64,000 nucleotides of DNA from Streptomyces sp. DSM 110735 (GCF_016482685.1 NZ_JACYHF010000009.1:124001-188000); one strand, 5' to 3'. Shown: positions 37,574 to 46,039, numbered from the stretch's first letter. A program made the numbers and translations. Notes: a model not told the origin generated them from the sequence alone.

Positions 37574-38956
37574 ATGAGCACCACGGAGCGTCCCAGGATC
37601 CTCGTAGTAGGCGGTGGGTACGTAGGCCTGTACGCAGCTCGGCGCATCCTCAAGAAGATGCGCTACGGCGAGGCGACCGTCACGGTCGTCGACCCCCGGT
37701 CGTACATGACCTACCAGCCCTTCCTGCCCGAAGCCGCCGCCGGCAACATCTCGCCCCGGCACGTCGTCGTCCCGCTGCGACGCGTGCTGCCGAAGGCCGA
37801 GGTCCTCACCGGCCGGGTCACCACCATCGACCAGGACCGCAAGGTAGCGACCATCGCCCCGCTCGTGGGCGAGGCGTACGAACTCCCCTTCGACTACCTG
37901 GTCGTCGCGCTCGGCGCGGTCTCCCGTACCTTCCCGATCCCCGGCCTCGCCGAGCAGGGCATCGGCATGAAGGGCATCGAGGAGTCCATCGGCCTGCGCA
38001 ACCACGTGCTGGAGCAGCTCGACAAGGCCGACTCCACGACCGACGAGGAGATCCGCCGCAAGGCGCTCACCTTCGTCTTCATCGGCGGTGGCTTCGCGGG
38101 CGCGGAGACCATCGGCGAGGTCGAGGACATGGTCCGCGACGCCGCGAAGTACTACAAGAACGTGTCCCGCGAGGACATGCGGTTCATCCTGGTCGACGCC
38201 GCCGACAAGATCCTTCCCGAGGTCGGCCCGAAGCTCGGCCAGTACGGCAAGGAGCACCTGGAGAGCCGGGGCGTGGAGATCTACCTCTCCACCTCCATGG
38301 ACTCCTGCGTCGACGGCCACGTCGTGCTGAAGAACGGCCTCGAGGTCGACTCCGACACGATCGTGTGGACCGCGGGCGTCAAGCCCAACCCGGCGCTGGC
38401 CCGCTACGGCCTGCCGCTCGGTCCGCGCGGTCACGTCGACTGCGCGCCCACCCTCCAGGTGCAGGGCACCGACTACATCTGGGCCGCCGGTGACAACGCC
38501 CAGGTTCCCGACCTCGTCGGCCGCAAGGCGGGCAACGAGAACGCCTGGTGCCCGCCGAACGCCCAGCACGCGCTGCGCCAGGCGAAGGTCCTCGGCGACA
38601 ACGTGGTCTCCGGCATGCGGGGCTTCCCGCAGAAGGAGTACGAGCACGCCAACAAGGGCGCCGTCGCGGGTCTCGGTCTGCACAAGGGCGTCGCGATGAT
38701 CGTCCTGGGCAAGACGAAGATCAAGCTCAAGGGCCGTCTCGCCTGGTACATGCACCGCGGCTACCACGGTCTCGCGATGCCGACCTGGAACCGCAAGATC
38801 CGTATCTTCGCGGACTGGACGCTCGCGATGTTCCTCAAGCGCGAGGTCGTGTCGCTGGGCGCCATGGAGCACCCGCGCGAGGAGTTCTACGAGGCGGCCA
38901 AGCCCGCCCCGGCTCCCGCCGCCGCCAAGACCGAGGAGAAGGCCAAGGCCTCCTGA
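37574..38956 (+). CDS. ndh: Type II NADH:quinone oxidoreductase (NDH-2)
   Basis: 460 aa. Single-subunit, non-proton-pumping NADH dehydrogenase. FAD-binding GGGYVGLYAAR at 12-22, VVDPRSYMTYQPFLPEA, ALGAVSRTFPIPG, second Rossmann FIFVFIGGGFAGAE region (about 165-178), TIVWTAGVKPNP, GDNAQVPD, and a C-terminal membrane-associating segment (about 375-430). An Ala/Lys-rich tail ends the protein. The start ATG is at 37574 with a GATACT box 7 nt upstream, so a leaderless message is possible. Confidence 0.95.
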   Translation: MSTTERPRILVVGGGYVGLYAARRILKKMRYGEATVTVVDPRSYMTYQPFLPEAAAGNISPRHVVVPLRRVLPKAEVLTGRVTTIDQDRKVATIAPLVGEAYELPFDYLVVALGAVSRTFPIPGLAEQGIGMKGIEESIGLRNHVLEQLDKADSTTDEEIRRKALTFVFIGGGFAGAETIGEVEDMVRDAAKYYKNVSREDMRFILVDAADKILPEVGPKLGQYGKEHLESRGVEIYLSTSMDSCVDGHVVLKNGLEVDSDTIVWTAGVKPNPALARYGLPLGPRGHVDCAPTLQVQGTDYIWAAGDNAQVPDLVGRKAGNENAWCPPNAQHALRQAKVLGDNVVSGMRGFPQKEYEHANKGAVAGLGLHKGVAMIVLGKTKIKLKGRLAWYMHRGYHGLAMPTWNRKIRIFADWTLAMFLKREVVSLGAMEHPREEFYEAAKPAPAPAAAKTEEKAKAS

Positions 38957-38976
38957 CCTCCGGTCACCCGTTCTCT

Positions 38977-39019
38977 CCGAAGGGCCTCCCCGCTGTCCGT
39001 GGTGCGGGGGGCCCTTCGG
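38977..39019 (+). terminator. ndh terminator
   Basis: CCGAAGGGCC (38977-38986) pairs with GGCCCTTCGG (39010-39019), extended by CCCCGC / GCGGGG with one bulged T. Followed by GTTTTCC. Confidence 0.8.
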
Positions 39020-39146
39020 CGTTTTCCGCCGCCGTGCGGCCTACGCTCTTTTGCCCTGTTGTAACTCCATTGCGGGACTGTGCCGGGTAGCCATGTCGTT
39101 TAGGTGGTAACGGACATCCGGGATTGCCGTCTTGGAGGTGTGCGCC

Positions 39147-40445
39147 ATGGCCGACGCCGCGTCGCGACTGGTGAGTGTTGCCGAGCAATTGCTGGGAGCC
39201 CCGCTCCCGGTGCGGATCCGCGCCTGGGACGGTTCCCAGGCGGGCCCGCCGAACGTACCCGTACTCGTCGTGCGCAACCGCCGGGCGCTGCGCCGGATCC
39301 TCTTCAAGCCCGGAGAACTGGGTCTCGCCCGCGCCTGGGTCTCCGGCGACCTGGACATCGAGGGCGACCTCTACAGCGCCCTCGGCGTGATGGCAGGACT
39401 CATCTGGGAGCGCGGGGAGGACTCCCGCACCCTCGCCCAGGCCCTGCGCGATCCCGCCGTCCGGGCGGGCGTCCGCGATCTGCTGCGGCTCGCCGGACCC
39501 CCGCTGCCGCCTGCCCCGCCGCGCGAGGAGGTCCGCCCCCGCCGCCATCTGCACACCCGGCGCACCGACAGGCGGGCCATCAGTCACCACTACGACGTGG
39601 GCAACGACTTCTACGGACTCGTCCTCGGACCGTCCATGGTCTACTCCTGCGCCTACTGGGAGGACCCCGAAACGGGCGGCACCCTGGAGTCCGCCCAGCG
39701 CGACAAGCTCGAACTGGTCTGCCGCAAGCTCGGTCTGAAGCCCGGTCAGCGGCTCCTCGACGTCGGCTGCGGCTGGGGCTCCATGGCCATCCACGCCGCC
39801 CGCGAGCACGGCGTGAGCGTCGTCGGCGTCACCCTCTCCCAGGAGCAGGCCGCCTACGCCCGCAAGCGCGTCGCCGACGAGGGTCTGACCGACCGGGTCG
39901 AGATCCGGGTCCAGGACTACCGCGACGTGCGCGACGGACCCTACGACGCGATCTCCTCCATCGGCATGGCCGAACACGTCGGCGCCGAACGCTATCTGGA
40001 CTACGCCCGCGACCTGCACGGTCTGCTGAAGCCCGGCGGACGGCTGCTCAACCACCAGATCGCCCGCCGCCCCCAGGGCGACGAGTCGGCGTACGAGGTC
40101 GACCGGTTCATCGACGCCTACGTCTTCCCCGACGGCGAACTCGCCCCCCTCGGCACCACCGTCACCCAGTTGGAGCGCGCCGGGTTCGAGGTCCGGGACG
40201 TGGACGTGCTGCGCGAGCACTACGCCCTGACCCTGCGCGCCTGGGTCACCAGACTGGAGGAGGACTGGGAGCGGGCGGTACGGCTCGCCGGGGACGGTCG
40301 CGCCCGGGTCTGGCGGCTGTACATGGCCGCCTCCGCGCTCGCCTTCGAGCGCAACCGGATCGGCGTCAACCAGGTCCTCGCCGTCCGCACCCCGGAGCCG
40401 GGCACCTCGGGTCTCCCGCTCCGCCCGCGCACCTGGCACGGCTGA
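39147..40445 (+). CDS. Cyclopropane-fatty-acyl-phospholipid synthase family methyltransferase
   Basis: 432 aa. SAM-dependent methyltransferase acting on unsaturated phospholipid acyl chains. N-terminal SCP-like lipid-binding part (about 1-110; VRNRRALRRILFKPGELGLARAWV), HYDVGNDFYGLVLGPSMVYSCAYW, SAM motif I LDVGCGWGSMAIHAA near 205, ISSIGMAEHVG and FPDGELAPL. All core CFA-family blocks are present. ATG at 39147 chosen with GGAGGTG 6 nt upstream; the in-frame start at 39132 overlaps that site. Convergent with the FtsX permease gene. Confidence 0.9.
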   Translation: MADAASRLVSVAEQLLGAPLPVRIRAWDGSQAGPPNVPVLVVRNRRALRRILFKPGELGLARAWVSGDLDIEGDLYSALGVMAGLIWERGEDSRTLAQALRDPAVRAGVRDLLRLAGPPLPPAPPREEVRPRRHLHTRRTDRRAISHHYDVGNDFYGLVLGPSMVYSCAYWEDPETGGTLESAQRDKLELVCRKLGLKPGQRLLDVGCGWGSMAIHAAREHGVSVVGVTLSQEQAAYARKRVADEGLTDRVEIRVQDYRDVRDGPYDAISSIGMAEHVGAERYLDYARDLHGLLKPGGRLLNHQIARRPQGDESAYEVDRFIDAYVFPDGELAPLGTTVTQLERAGFEVRDVDVLREHYALTLRAWVTRLEEDWERAVRLAGDGRARVWRLYMAASALAFERNRIGVNQVLAVRTPEPGTSGLPLRPRTWHG

Positions 40446-40451
40446 CCGCAC

Positions 40452-40492
40452 GCGCAGGGGCCCCGCTCCGGTCCGGAACGGGGCCCCTGCGC
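40452..40492. terminator. Bidirectional terminator
   Basis: Perfect 14-bp stem GCGCAGGGGCCCCG / CGGGGCCCCTGCGC with a 13-nt loop between convergent genes. Confidence 0.85.
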
Positions 40493-40507
40493 CGTACACC
40501 TGCCGTG

Positions 40508-43036
40508 CTACTCCGCCTTGATCGCCGTCAGCATGTCGAGACGGGCAGCCCGGCGGGCCGGCCACAGCGCCGCCAGGACGCCGACCGCCGCCGCCAGGAT
40601 CAGGAAGAGCGCCATCCGGTCCCAGGGCAGCACCAGTTGGTACGTCGGCATCTTCGTGCCGATCAGCGCGCCGACCGCCCAGCCGAAGAACACGCCCAGA
40701 CCGATGCCGAGCACGCCGCCGAACAGGGAGATCACCAGGGACTCCAGGCGCACCATCCGCTTGACGCCCCGGCGCTCCAGACCGATCGCGCGCAGCATCC
40801 CGATCTCCTGCGAGCGCTCGAAGACCGACATGGCCAGGGTGTTGACGACACCGAGGACCGCGATGACCACCGCCATGCCGAGCAGCCCGTAGACCAGGTT
40901 CAGCATGAACGTGAAGATCTTCGCGACGCCGTCGGAGATGTCCTTCTTGTCCTGGACCGCGATCGCCGGGTTGGAGCCGAGCGCCTTCTCCAGTTCGTCC
41001 TTCGCCCCCGCCGAGGCGCCGTCCTTCATCTTGACCATGACCTGCATGTCGGACGGGGTGGTCAGATGCGGGGTGAGGGTGCGGTTGTCGAGCATGATGC
41101 CCCGGATCATCGCGTTGCCCTCGTAGACCCCGGCGACGGTCAGGCGCTCGGACTTGCCGTCGGCGTAGTGCACGGTGAAGCGGGACCCCGCCGTCCAGCC
41201 GTACTGCTTCGCCCGGTCCTTGTCGACGACGACACGGGTGCCGCTGACCGCGAAGGTGCCCTGGTCGGTCTTCAGGTCGGTCAGCTCGCCGATCGTGCGG
41301 CCGTCGACACCGGTCAGGTACTCGGTCTTGCCGTCGATGCGGGAGGGGGCGTTGCGCAGCGGGCTGCTCGCGGCGACCCCGTCGACACCGGCGACCTTGT
41401 CGGCGACCTTCGGGGAGAGCGGGCCGTGGGTGGACATCGAGACGACGTAGTCGGCGCTGATCGAGTCGCTCGCCATTTTGTCGATCGACTTCTGGAGGCT
41501 GCCCGCCATCACCGTCATACCGGTGATCAGGGTCAGACCGATCATCAGCGCGGACGCGGTGGCCGCCGTACGGCGCGGGTTGCGCACCGAGTTCTGGCGG
41601 GCCAGCTTGCCGGAGATGCCGAACATCCGCAGCGCGGGCGCGGCAGCCGCGATCAGCGGGCGCGACAGCAGCGGCGTCAGCACGAACACGCCGATGATCA
41701 GCAGGACGGCGCCCAGACCCATCGCGACCTGCCCGCGGTCGGTGCTCATCGTGCGACCCGCGAGGACCACGGCGACACCGGCACCGGCGAACAGCGCGCC
41801 CAGGGTGTTGCGCACCACCAGCGATTTGGTGGTCGCCTTGGCGTGGATGCTGTTCATCGCCGCCATCGGCGGGATCTTCGCGGCGCGGCGGCTCGGCAGC
41901 CAGGCGGCCAGCGCGGTGACGACGACGCCGACGACGAGGGCGGCCACCACCGTGCCCGGGGTGATCACCAGGGGTCCGTCGGGCAGGTCGGCGCCGAAGG
42001 AGCCGAGCAGGGAGCGCAGCCCCGCGCCGATGCCCACACCGGCGGCGAGTCCGGCGACCGCGGCGACCGCGCCGACCACGACCGCCTCGGCCAGCACCGA
42101 ACGGGTGACCTGACCCCGGGAGGCGCCGACCGCGCGCAGCAGGGCCAGCTCCTTGGTGCGCTGGGCGACCAGCATGGTGAAGGTGTTGGCGATGATGAAC
42201 AAACCGACGAACAGGGAGATCCCGGCGAAGACCAGCAGCCCCTTGGTGAGACCGCTCATGCTGTCGGCGATCTGCTGGGCCTGGTCGTCCGCGAGCTTCT
42301 TGCCGGTGGTGGTCTCCACCAGCTTGGTCGGCAGCGTCTTGTCGAGGGCGGACTTGAGCGCGTTCTGGCTGGTGCCGGGCGCCGCCTTCACGTCGATCTC
42401 GTCGTACGTGCCCTTCTTGCCGAACAGGGTCTGCGCGGTCGGCGTGTCGAACAGGGTGAGGCTGCCGCCCGCCGAGACGTTGCCGTCGTCGGTGGTGAAG
42501 ATGCCGCTGACGCGCGGGCTGAGGACCGGACCGTCGACCGAGAGGCGCGCCTTGTCGCCGACCTTGTATCCGGCGCGCTCAGCGGTCTTGGAGTCGAGCG
42601 CGATCTCGTCGGCGCCGTGCGGTGCCTTGCCGGAGACGAGCTGGTAGCGGGGGTCCTTGTCGCCCCAGTAGTTGCCGCCGGAGGACTGCCAGCCGCCGCC
42701 GACCAGCTTGCCGTCCTTGCCCGCCAGCGCGGTGAAGCCGCCGACGACACCGGTGGCGGACCGCGCCCCCGGGGTCTTCGCCGCCTTCTGGAGCAGGGCG
42801 TCGGTCAGCTCGGGGTTGTGCCCGACCTGGTCGCCCCTGGACGCCTGATGGCGGGGGGTGACGGCGACGTCGACCCCGTCGAAGCCCTTGGCGGAGCTGT
42901 TCTGGAAAGCCTGGGAGACGGTGTTGGTGAAGACCAGCGTCCCGGACACGAACGCCACGCCGAGCATGACGGCGAGCACGGTCATCAGGAGCCGGGCCTT
43001 GTGCGCGAGGACGTTGCGCAGGGCGGTGCGGAGCAT
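40508..43036 (-). CDS. FtsX-like ABC permease (second pair)
   Basis: 842 aa. Same double-FtsX plan as the 10771-13350 permease: N-terminal TM (LLMTVLAVMLGVAFVSGTLV), extracytoplasmic domain, central TM block with AQRTKELALLRAVGASRGQV, a second extracytoplasmic domain, and a C-terminal block with FERSQEIGMLRAIGLERRGV. It starts on the ATGA overlapping the stop of its ATPase. Substrate unknown. It is a clear paralogue of the first pair, so the two may divide substrates or stresses. Confidence 0.9.
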   Translation of the reverse strand: MLRTALRNVLAHKARLLMTVLAVMLGVAFVSGTLVFTNTVSQAFQNSSAKGFDGVDVAVTPRHQASRGDQVGHNPELTDALLQKAAKTPGARSATGVVGGFTALAGKDGKLVGGGWQSSGGNYWGDKDPRYQLVSGKAPHGADEIALDSKTAERAGYKVGDKARLSVDGPVLSPRVSGIFTTDDGNVSAGGSLTLFDTPTAQTLFGKKGTYDEIDVKAAPGTSQNALKSALDKTLPTKLVETTTGKKLADDQAQQIADSMSGLTKGLLVFAGISLFVGLFIIANTFTMLVAQRTKELALLRAVGASRGQVTRSVLAEAVVVGAVAAVAGLAAGVGIGAGLRSLLGSFGADLPDGPLVITPGTVVAALVVGVVVTALAAWLPSRRAAKIPPMAAMNSIHAKATTKSLVVRNTLGALFAGAGVAVVLAGRTMSTDRGQVAMGLGAVLLIIGVFVLTPLLSRPLIAAAAPALRMFGISGKLARQNSVRNPRRTAATASALMIGLTLITGMTVMAGSLQKSIDKMASDSISADYVVSMSTHGPLSPKVADKVAGVDGVAASSPLRNAPSRIDGKTEYLTGVDGRTIGELTDLKTDQGTFAVSGTRVVVDKDRAKQYGWTAGSRFTVHYADGKSERLTVAGVYEGNAMIRGIMLDNRTLTPHLTTPSDMQVMVKMKDGASAGAKDELEKALGSNPAIAVQDKKDISDGVAKIFTFMLNLVYGLLGMAVVIAVLGVVNTLAMSVFERSQEIGMLRAIGLERRGVKRMVRLESLVISLFGGVLGIGLGVFFGWAVGALIGTKMPTYQLVLPWDRMALFLILAAAVGVLAALWPARRAARLDMLTAIKAE

Positions 43037-43806
43037 CAGCTTGTACGGCCCTTCGCGTCGAACTGCTTCATCAGGTCGAGGACCGAGTCGGCGGTCGGGT
43101 CCTGGATCTCGTCCACGATCCTGCCGTCGGCGAGGAAGATCACGCGGTCCGCGTATGCCGCCGCGACCGGGTCGTGGGTGACCATGACGACGGTCTGGCC
43201 CAGCTCGCGCACGGAGTTGCGCAGGAAGCCGAGGACCTCGGCGCCGGAGCGGGAGTCGAGGTTTCCGGTCGGCTCGTCACCGAAGACGATCTCGGGGCGG
43301 GAGGCGAGGGCGCGGGCGACGGCGACGCGCTGCTGCTGGCCGCCGGAGAGCTGCGCGGGGCGGTGGGTGAGGCGCCCGGACAGTCCGACCATGTCGATGA
43401 CCTGGTCGAGCCACGCCTTGTCGGGCTTGCGCCCCGCGATGTCCATGGGCAGCGTGATGTTCTCCAGCGCGGTGAGCGTGGGGAGCAGGTTGAACGCCTG
43501 GAAGATGAAGCCGATCTTGTCCCGGCGCAGCCGCGTGAGCTGCTTGTCCTTCAGCGAACCCAGCTCGGTGTCACCGATGCGCACGGAACCCGAGGAGAAG
43601 CTGTCGAGCCCGGCCACGCAGTGCATCAGCGTGGACTTGCCGGAGCCGGACGGCCCCATGATCGCGGTGAACTCGCCCTGGCGGAAGTCGACGGAGACCT
43701 GGTCCAGGGCGACCACCCGGGTCTCACCCTGCCCGTAGATCTTGGACAGCTCCGTGGCGCGCGCGGCCACGGCGGTGCTCCGGCCGGCGGTGGGTGTGGT
43801 GGTCAC
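43036..43806 (-). CDS. ABC transporter ATP-binding protein, MacB/LolD type (second pair)
   Basis: 256 aa. Walker A GPSGSGKS, FIFQAFNLLPTL, LSGGQQQR, VFGDEPTGNLDSR and VTHDPVAAAYADR. It shares long identical runs with the ATPase at 9986, for example ENITLPMDIAGRKPD. GTG at 43806 with CAGGAGCG upstream; the frame extends further 5' but without motif or ribosome site. Translationally coupled to the permease. Its 5' region (43807-44060) shows CCCCAGGTAT-type blocks on the minus strand like those before the first pair. Confidence 0.93.
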   Translation of the reverse strand: MTTTPTAGRSTAVAARATELSKIYGQGETRVVALDQVSVDFRQGEFTAIMGPSGSGKSTLMHCVAGLDSFSSGSVRIGDTELGSLKDKQLTRLRRDKIGFIFQAFNLLPTLTALENITLPMDIAGRKPDKAWLDQVIDMVGLSGRLTHRPAQLSGGQQQRVAVARALASRPEIVFGDEPTGNLDSRSGAEVLGFLRNSVRELGQTVVMVTHDPVAAAYADRVIFLADGRIVDEIQDPTADSVLDLMKQFDAKGRTS

Positions 43807-44130
43807 GGAAGGGCGCTCCTGTCGGTACGGCTGTGGGGACGGACCTCCATCGTCCCTTCCCCTTTCCCCGCGCCGGTCAGCCGCTGCTCCGGTTCCCGGA
43901 ACCCCCTCCGGTCGGACGGGACGCCCCGGTGTCATACCTGGGGAGGACCCCCGACCCTGAGGCCACCCGGGTGGCGCCGCTGGTGGAGCCCGGTGGGACC
44001 GCTCCCGGCGGGAACAGGTGGGTCGCCCTCGTTCGGTAGGTGAAATTCCGTCATTCCCCGTACGCGGGGGACTCGGCCCCGTCACGCTGTTGGCAAGTGC
44101 GGATGGCGTGCACCGTGGTCTGATGCACCC

Positions 44131-44160
44131 TCAGACATCAATAAAATAAGACAACATCGG
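44131..44160. other. AT-rich patch upstream of bldA
   Basis: The core CATCAATAAAATAAGACAAC is strongly AT-rich against the >70% GC surroundings. It lies in the 422-nt gap 43807-44229, which otherwise holds only the ABC and bldA promoter regions. Confidence 0.6.
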
Positions 44161-44195
44161 TCCGCACTCTCCGCTGTCCTCAAGGAGCCTCCCGA

Positions 44196-44201
44196 TAGGC
44201 T
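44196..44201 (+). promoter_or_regulatory. -10 box TAGGCT of bldA
   Basis: TAGGCT ends 28 nt before the tRNA 5' end, a fitting distance for a short 5' precursor. The -35 is weak (GCTGTC-like). Confidence 0.5.
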
Positions 44202-44229
44202 CGGGAACTCGAAGCGGAGCCCATGGCCT

Positions 44230-44313
44230 GCCCGGATGGTGGAATGCAGACACGGCGAGCTTAAACCTCGCTGCCCCTTCGCGGGCGTGCCGGTTCAAGT
44301 CCGGCTCCGGGCA
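44230..44313 (+). tRNA. bldA: tRNA-Leu (anticodon TAA), bldA
   Basis: Acceptor arms GCCCGGA / TCCGGGC, discriminator A, no encoded CCA. Anticodon stem GCGAG/CTCGC encloses loop CTTAAAC, so the anticodon is TAA, reading UUA. A long variable arm (GCCCCTTCGCGGGC) marks it as tRNA-Leu. In Streptomyces this is bldA, the only tRNA for the rare UUA codon and a developmental and antibiotic regulator. Confidence 0.97.
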
Positions 44314-44385
44314 CATGCTCACCACCGCTGACCAGCGAAAACACTGGTACGGCGGTCCCGTTTCGGCCCACTCCGGGTCTCGTTC

Positions 44386-44646
44386 TCAGCCCTCGTACAC
44401 CGTCAGGACCACCCCGTCCGCCTCGATGCGGCGGCCCGCTCTCATGCCGTTGGCGCGGAGGGTGAGGAGGCAGGTGTGGAAGAGGGTCAGTTCTTCCGCG
44501 TTCAGGATCGCGGCGGCCAGGTCGAGGAGTTCGCCGACCGACGCGTCGGTGAGGATCTCGGGCAGTTCGCCGGAGAAGAGGACGACGGATTCGCCGTCGG
44601 GGCCGCGGACCACCGCGGTGGCCGGCCCGCCATGCACGAACAACAC
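44386..44646 (-). CDS. Small conserved hypothetical protein
   Basis: 86 aa, acidic: begins MLFVHGGPATAVVRGP, then VVLFSGELPEILTDASVGELLDLAAAI and a C-terminal RIEADGVVLTVYEG. GTG start at 44646 preceded by GGGGGAAA. Not recognised. It lies between bldA and the XRE gene on the same strand as XRE, so it may belong to the peptide locus; that is only positional. Confidence 0.55.
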   Translation of the reverse strand: MLFVHGGPATAVVRGPDGESVVLFSGELPEILTDASVGELLDLAAAILNAEELTLFHTCLLTLRANGMRAGRRIEADGVVLTVYEG

Positions 44647-44798
44647 GTTTCCCCCAAGAGCCCGGGGTCGTGCGGCTCTCGCTCCTCGGGCAGTCGTGAG
44701 ACTAGCGGGGTATCTCGGCATATTCGGGCCCAGTTGCATTCTTTTTCCGACTTGGGCTCCGAGTGGGCCGAAGAGGGGGCAACCGCGGCCAGAGGCGG

Positions 44799-45200
44799 TC
44801 AGTTCTCCGGCGGGCGCTTGGCGGAGCGGCCGAGCAGCGACTCCACCAGGGCGGCGACATGGCGCCGGTCGTCGGACGAGAGCCGCTGGACGCTGGCGAT
44901 GAGGAGGTCGACCTCGGGGTCGCCGGTCGCGCCGGTGTCGGCCGCGCCGTTCTCGGCCGTGCCGTACACGTGGATGCCGCACGCCTCCGCCGCCGCGCGC
45001 CGCACGGTGTCCAACGGGAGTCCGAGTCCCTTGGACAGTCCCTCCAGGGTCGTGGCCTGGGGCATCCGCACCACGCGCTCGGCGGTGGCCAGGTGGTGGA
45101 CGGTGGAGCGGGGGACGCCGCCGCGTCTCGCCACGTCGCCGTAGGACCAGCCCTCACGGTCCAGGCGCTCGCGAATCAGCTCCTGCAGTGCGTTGGTCAC
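44799..45200 (-). CDS. XRE-family regulator of the peptide cluster
   Basis: 133 aa. HTH at about 5-60: LIRERLDREGWSYGDVARRG and VPRSTVHHLATAERVVRMP, then TLEGLSKGLGLPLDTVRRA. The acidic C-terminus DPEVDLLIASVQRLSSDDRR resembles that of Streptomyces XRE regulators. It is divergent from the two peptide genes; the shared 234-nt region holds two perfect inverted repeats that are natural operator candidates. GTG at 45200 with GGGAAG upstream; the longer frame is a shadow. Confidence 0.82.
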   Translation of the reverse strand: MTNALQELIRERLDREGWSYGDVARRGGVPRSTVHHLATAERVVRMPQATTLEGLSKGLGLPLDTVRRAAAEACGIHVYGTAENGAADTGATGDPEVDLLIASVQRLSSDDRRHVAALVESLLGRSAKRPPEN

Positions 45201-45332
45201 CTGGTCACTTCCCGCTCGTCCTGCTCGCCCGTCGCCGAACCGCGCTGTCGGGGGGATTCTACGGGCGAGTAGGGGGACGGCCGAAAGGGTGATTCCCCGA
45301 ACGGGTTGCGGAGAGCGCCCGCGAGGCCCTAG

Positions 45333-45372
45333 TGTCCAATCTCGTTGGACAGCTCGTCCGACCAAGTCGGAC
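45333..45372. promoter_or_regulatory. Two tandem operator-like inverted repeats
   Basis: Repeat 1: TGTCCAA (45333-45339) and TTGGACA (45345-45351). Repeat 2: GTCCGAC (45356-45362) and GTCGGAC (45366-45372). Both are perfect 7-bp dyads; their centres are 22 bp apart, about two helical turns. They share the TCC...GGA core. Confidence 0.6.
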
Positions 45373-45434
45373 AGAGTCCGGGGGGAACCTGACTCCGTTC
45401 GACCGGAAATGCCTATTCCCAAGGGGGAATCATC

Positions 45435-45650
45435 ATGATGGACGCTCACGAGCTCGAGGCCGAGTCCGCGGAGCTGCTGCCGGGCCGCGAGGCCCTGGGC
45501 AAGCTGAAGTTCAGCTTCAACAAGACGACGAACGTCACCAAGCACGTCGCCAACATCGCGGCCTCGAACCAGTCCGCCGCGCTGAACGACCACTCGGCGT
45601 ACTCCGTCGCCAGCTCCGGCGCCGCCCAGACCATCAGCGTCTCCCAGTAA
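45435..45650 (+). CDS. Candidate precursor peptide A
   Basis: 71 aa, no Cys. N-terminal MMDAHELEAESAELLPGREA is acidic and helix-like, as in RiPP leaders. The C-terminal half is rich in Asn, Ser, Thr and Ala (VTKHVANIAASNQSAALNDH) and ends TISVSQ. No signal peptide. Residues 9-37 are identical to peptide B. The ATG at 45435 has AAGGGGG with 7-nt spacing. Not a family I can name; the precursor role is inferred from size, duplication and the downstream RRE-like/M50 gene. Confidence 0.75.
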   Translation: MMDAHELEAESAELLPGREALGKLKFSFNKTTNVTKHVANIAASNQSAALNDHSAYSVASSGAAQTISVSQ

Positions 45651-45698
45651 CACCCGCGCACCACCACCCTCCGAGATCTTTCCGAAAGGACCACCATC

Positions 45699-45917
45699 AT
45701 GAGCATGGACATGCGTGACCTGGACGCCGAGTCCGCGGAGCTGCTGCCGGGCCGCGAGGCTCTCGGCAAGCTGAAGTTCAGCTTCAACAAGACGACCAAC
45801 GTCACCAAGCACATCGCGAACATCGAGGCCCAGAACCAGTCGATCGCCTCGAACGACCACTCCCTGTGGTCGGACGCCCAGTCGCAGGCCGGCCAGGCGA
45901 TCTCCGTCAAGCAGTAA
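45699..45917 (+). CDS. Candidate precursor peptide B
   Basis: 72 aa, no Cys. Paralogue of peptide A: 29 identical residues in a row (about 10-38), then divergence to IANIEAQNQSIASNDHSLWS and a C-terminus AISVKQ. The DNA of the shared part differs almost only at third positions, which indicates a recent duplication or strong constraint. ATG at 45699 with GAAAGGA upstream. Followed by a 12-bp-stem hairpin before the protease gene. Confidence 0.75.
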   Translation: MSMDMRDLDAESAELLPGREALGKLKFSFNKTTNVTKHIANIEAQNQSIASNDHSLWSDAQSQAGQAISVKQ

Positions 45918-45941
45918 CGGCACCGCCGCACAGGCGGCCAC

Positions 45942-45980
45942 GGGGGCGGACCGTGCCCGAGTCCGGGGCGGTCCGCCCCC
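45942..45980 (+). terminator. Hairpin between peptide genes and protease
   Basis: GGGGGCGGACCG / CGGTCCGCCCCC perfect 12-bp stem, 15-nt loop, with flanking GCGGCC on both sides. It probably stops or attenuates most transcription after the peptides. Confidence 0.75.
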
Positions 45981-46039
45981 GCGGCCATGCCGGGGGGAAG
46001 CGGCGGTCATGACGTGCATGACGTGGGGGGAGACCACAC

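Noticed and set aside
39104..43738. 1544-codon plus-strand open frame
   Set aside because: It runs antisense to cfa-like and FtsX coding DNA and shows only Arg/Pro/Ala-rich shadow sequence; high GC removes stop codons.
44662..45157. Alternative open frames over the XRE gene
   Set aside because: Low-complexity Arg/Pro/Ser products; the XRE frame has a clear HTH and ribosome site.
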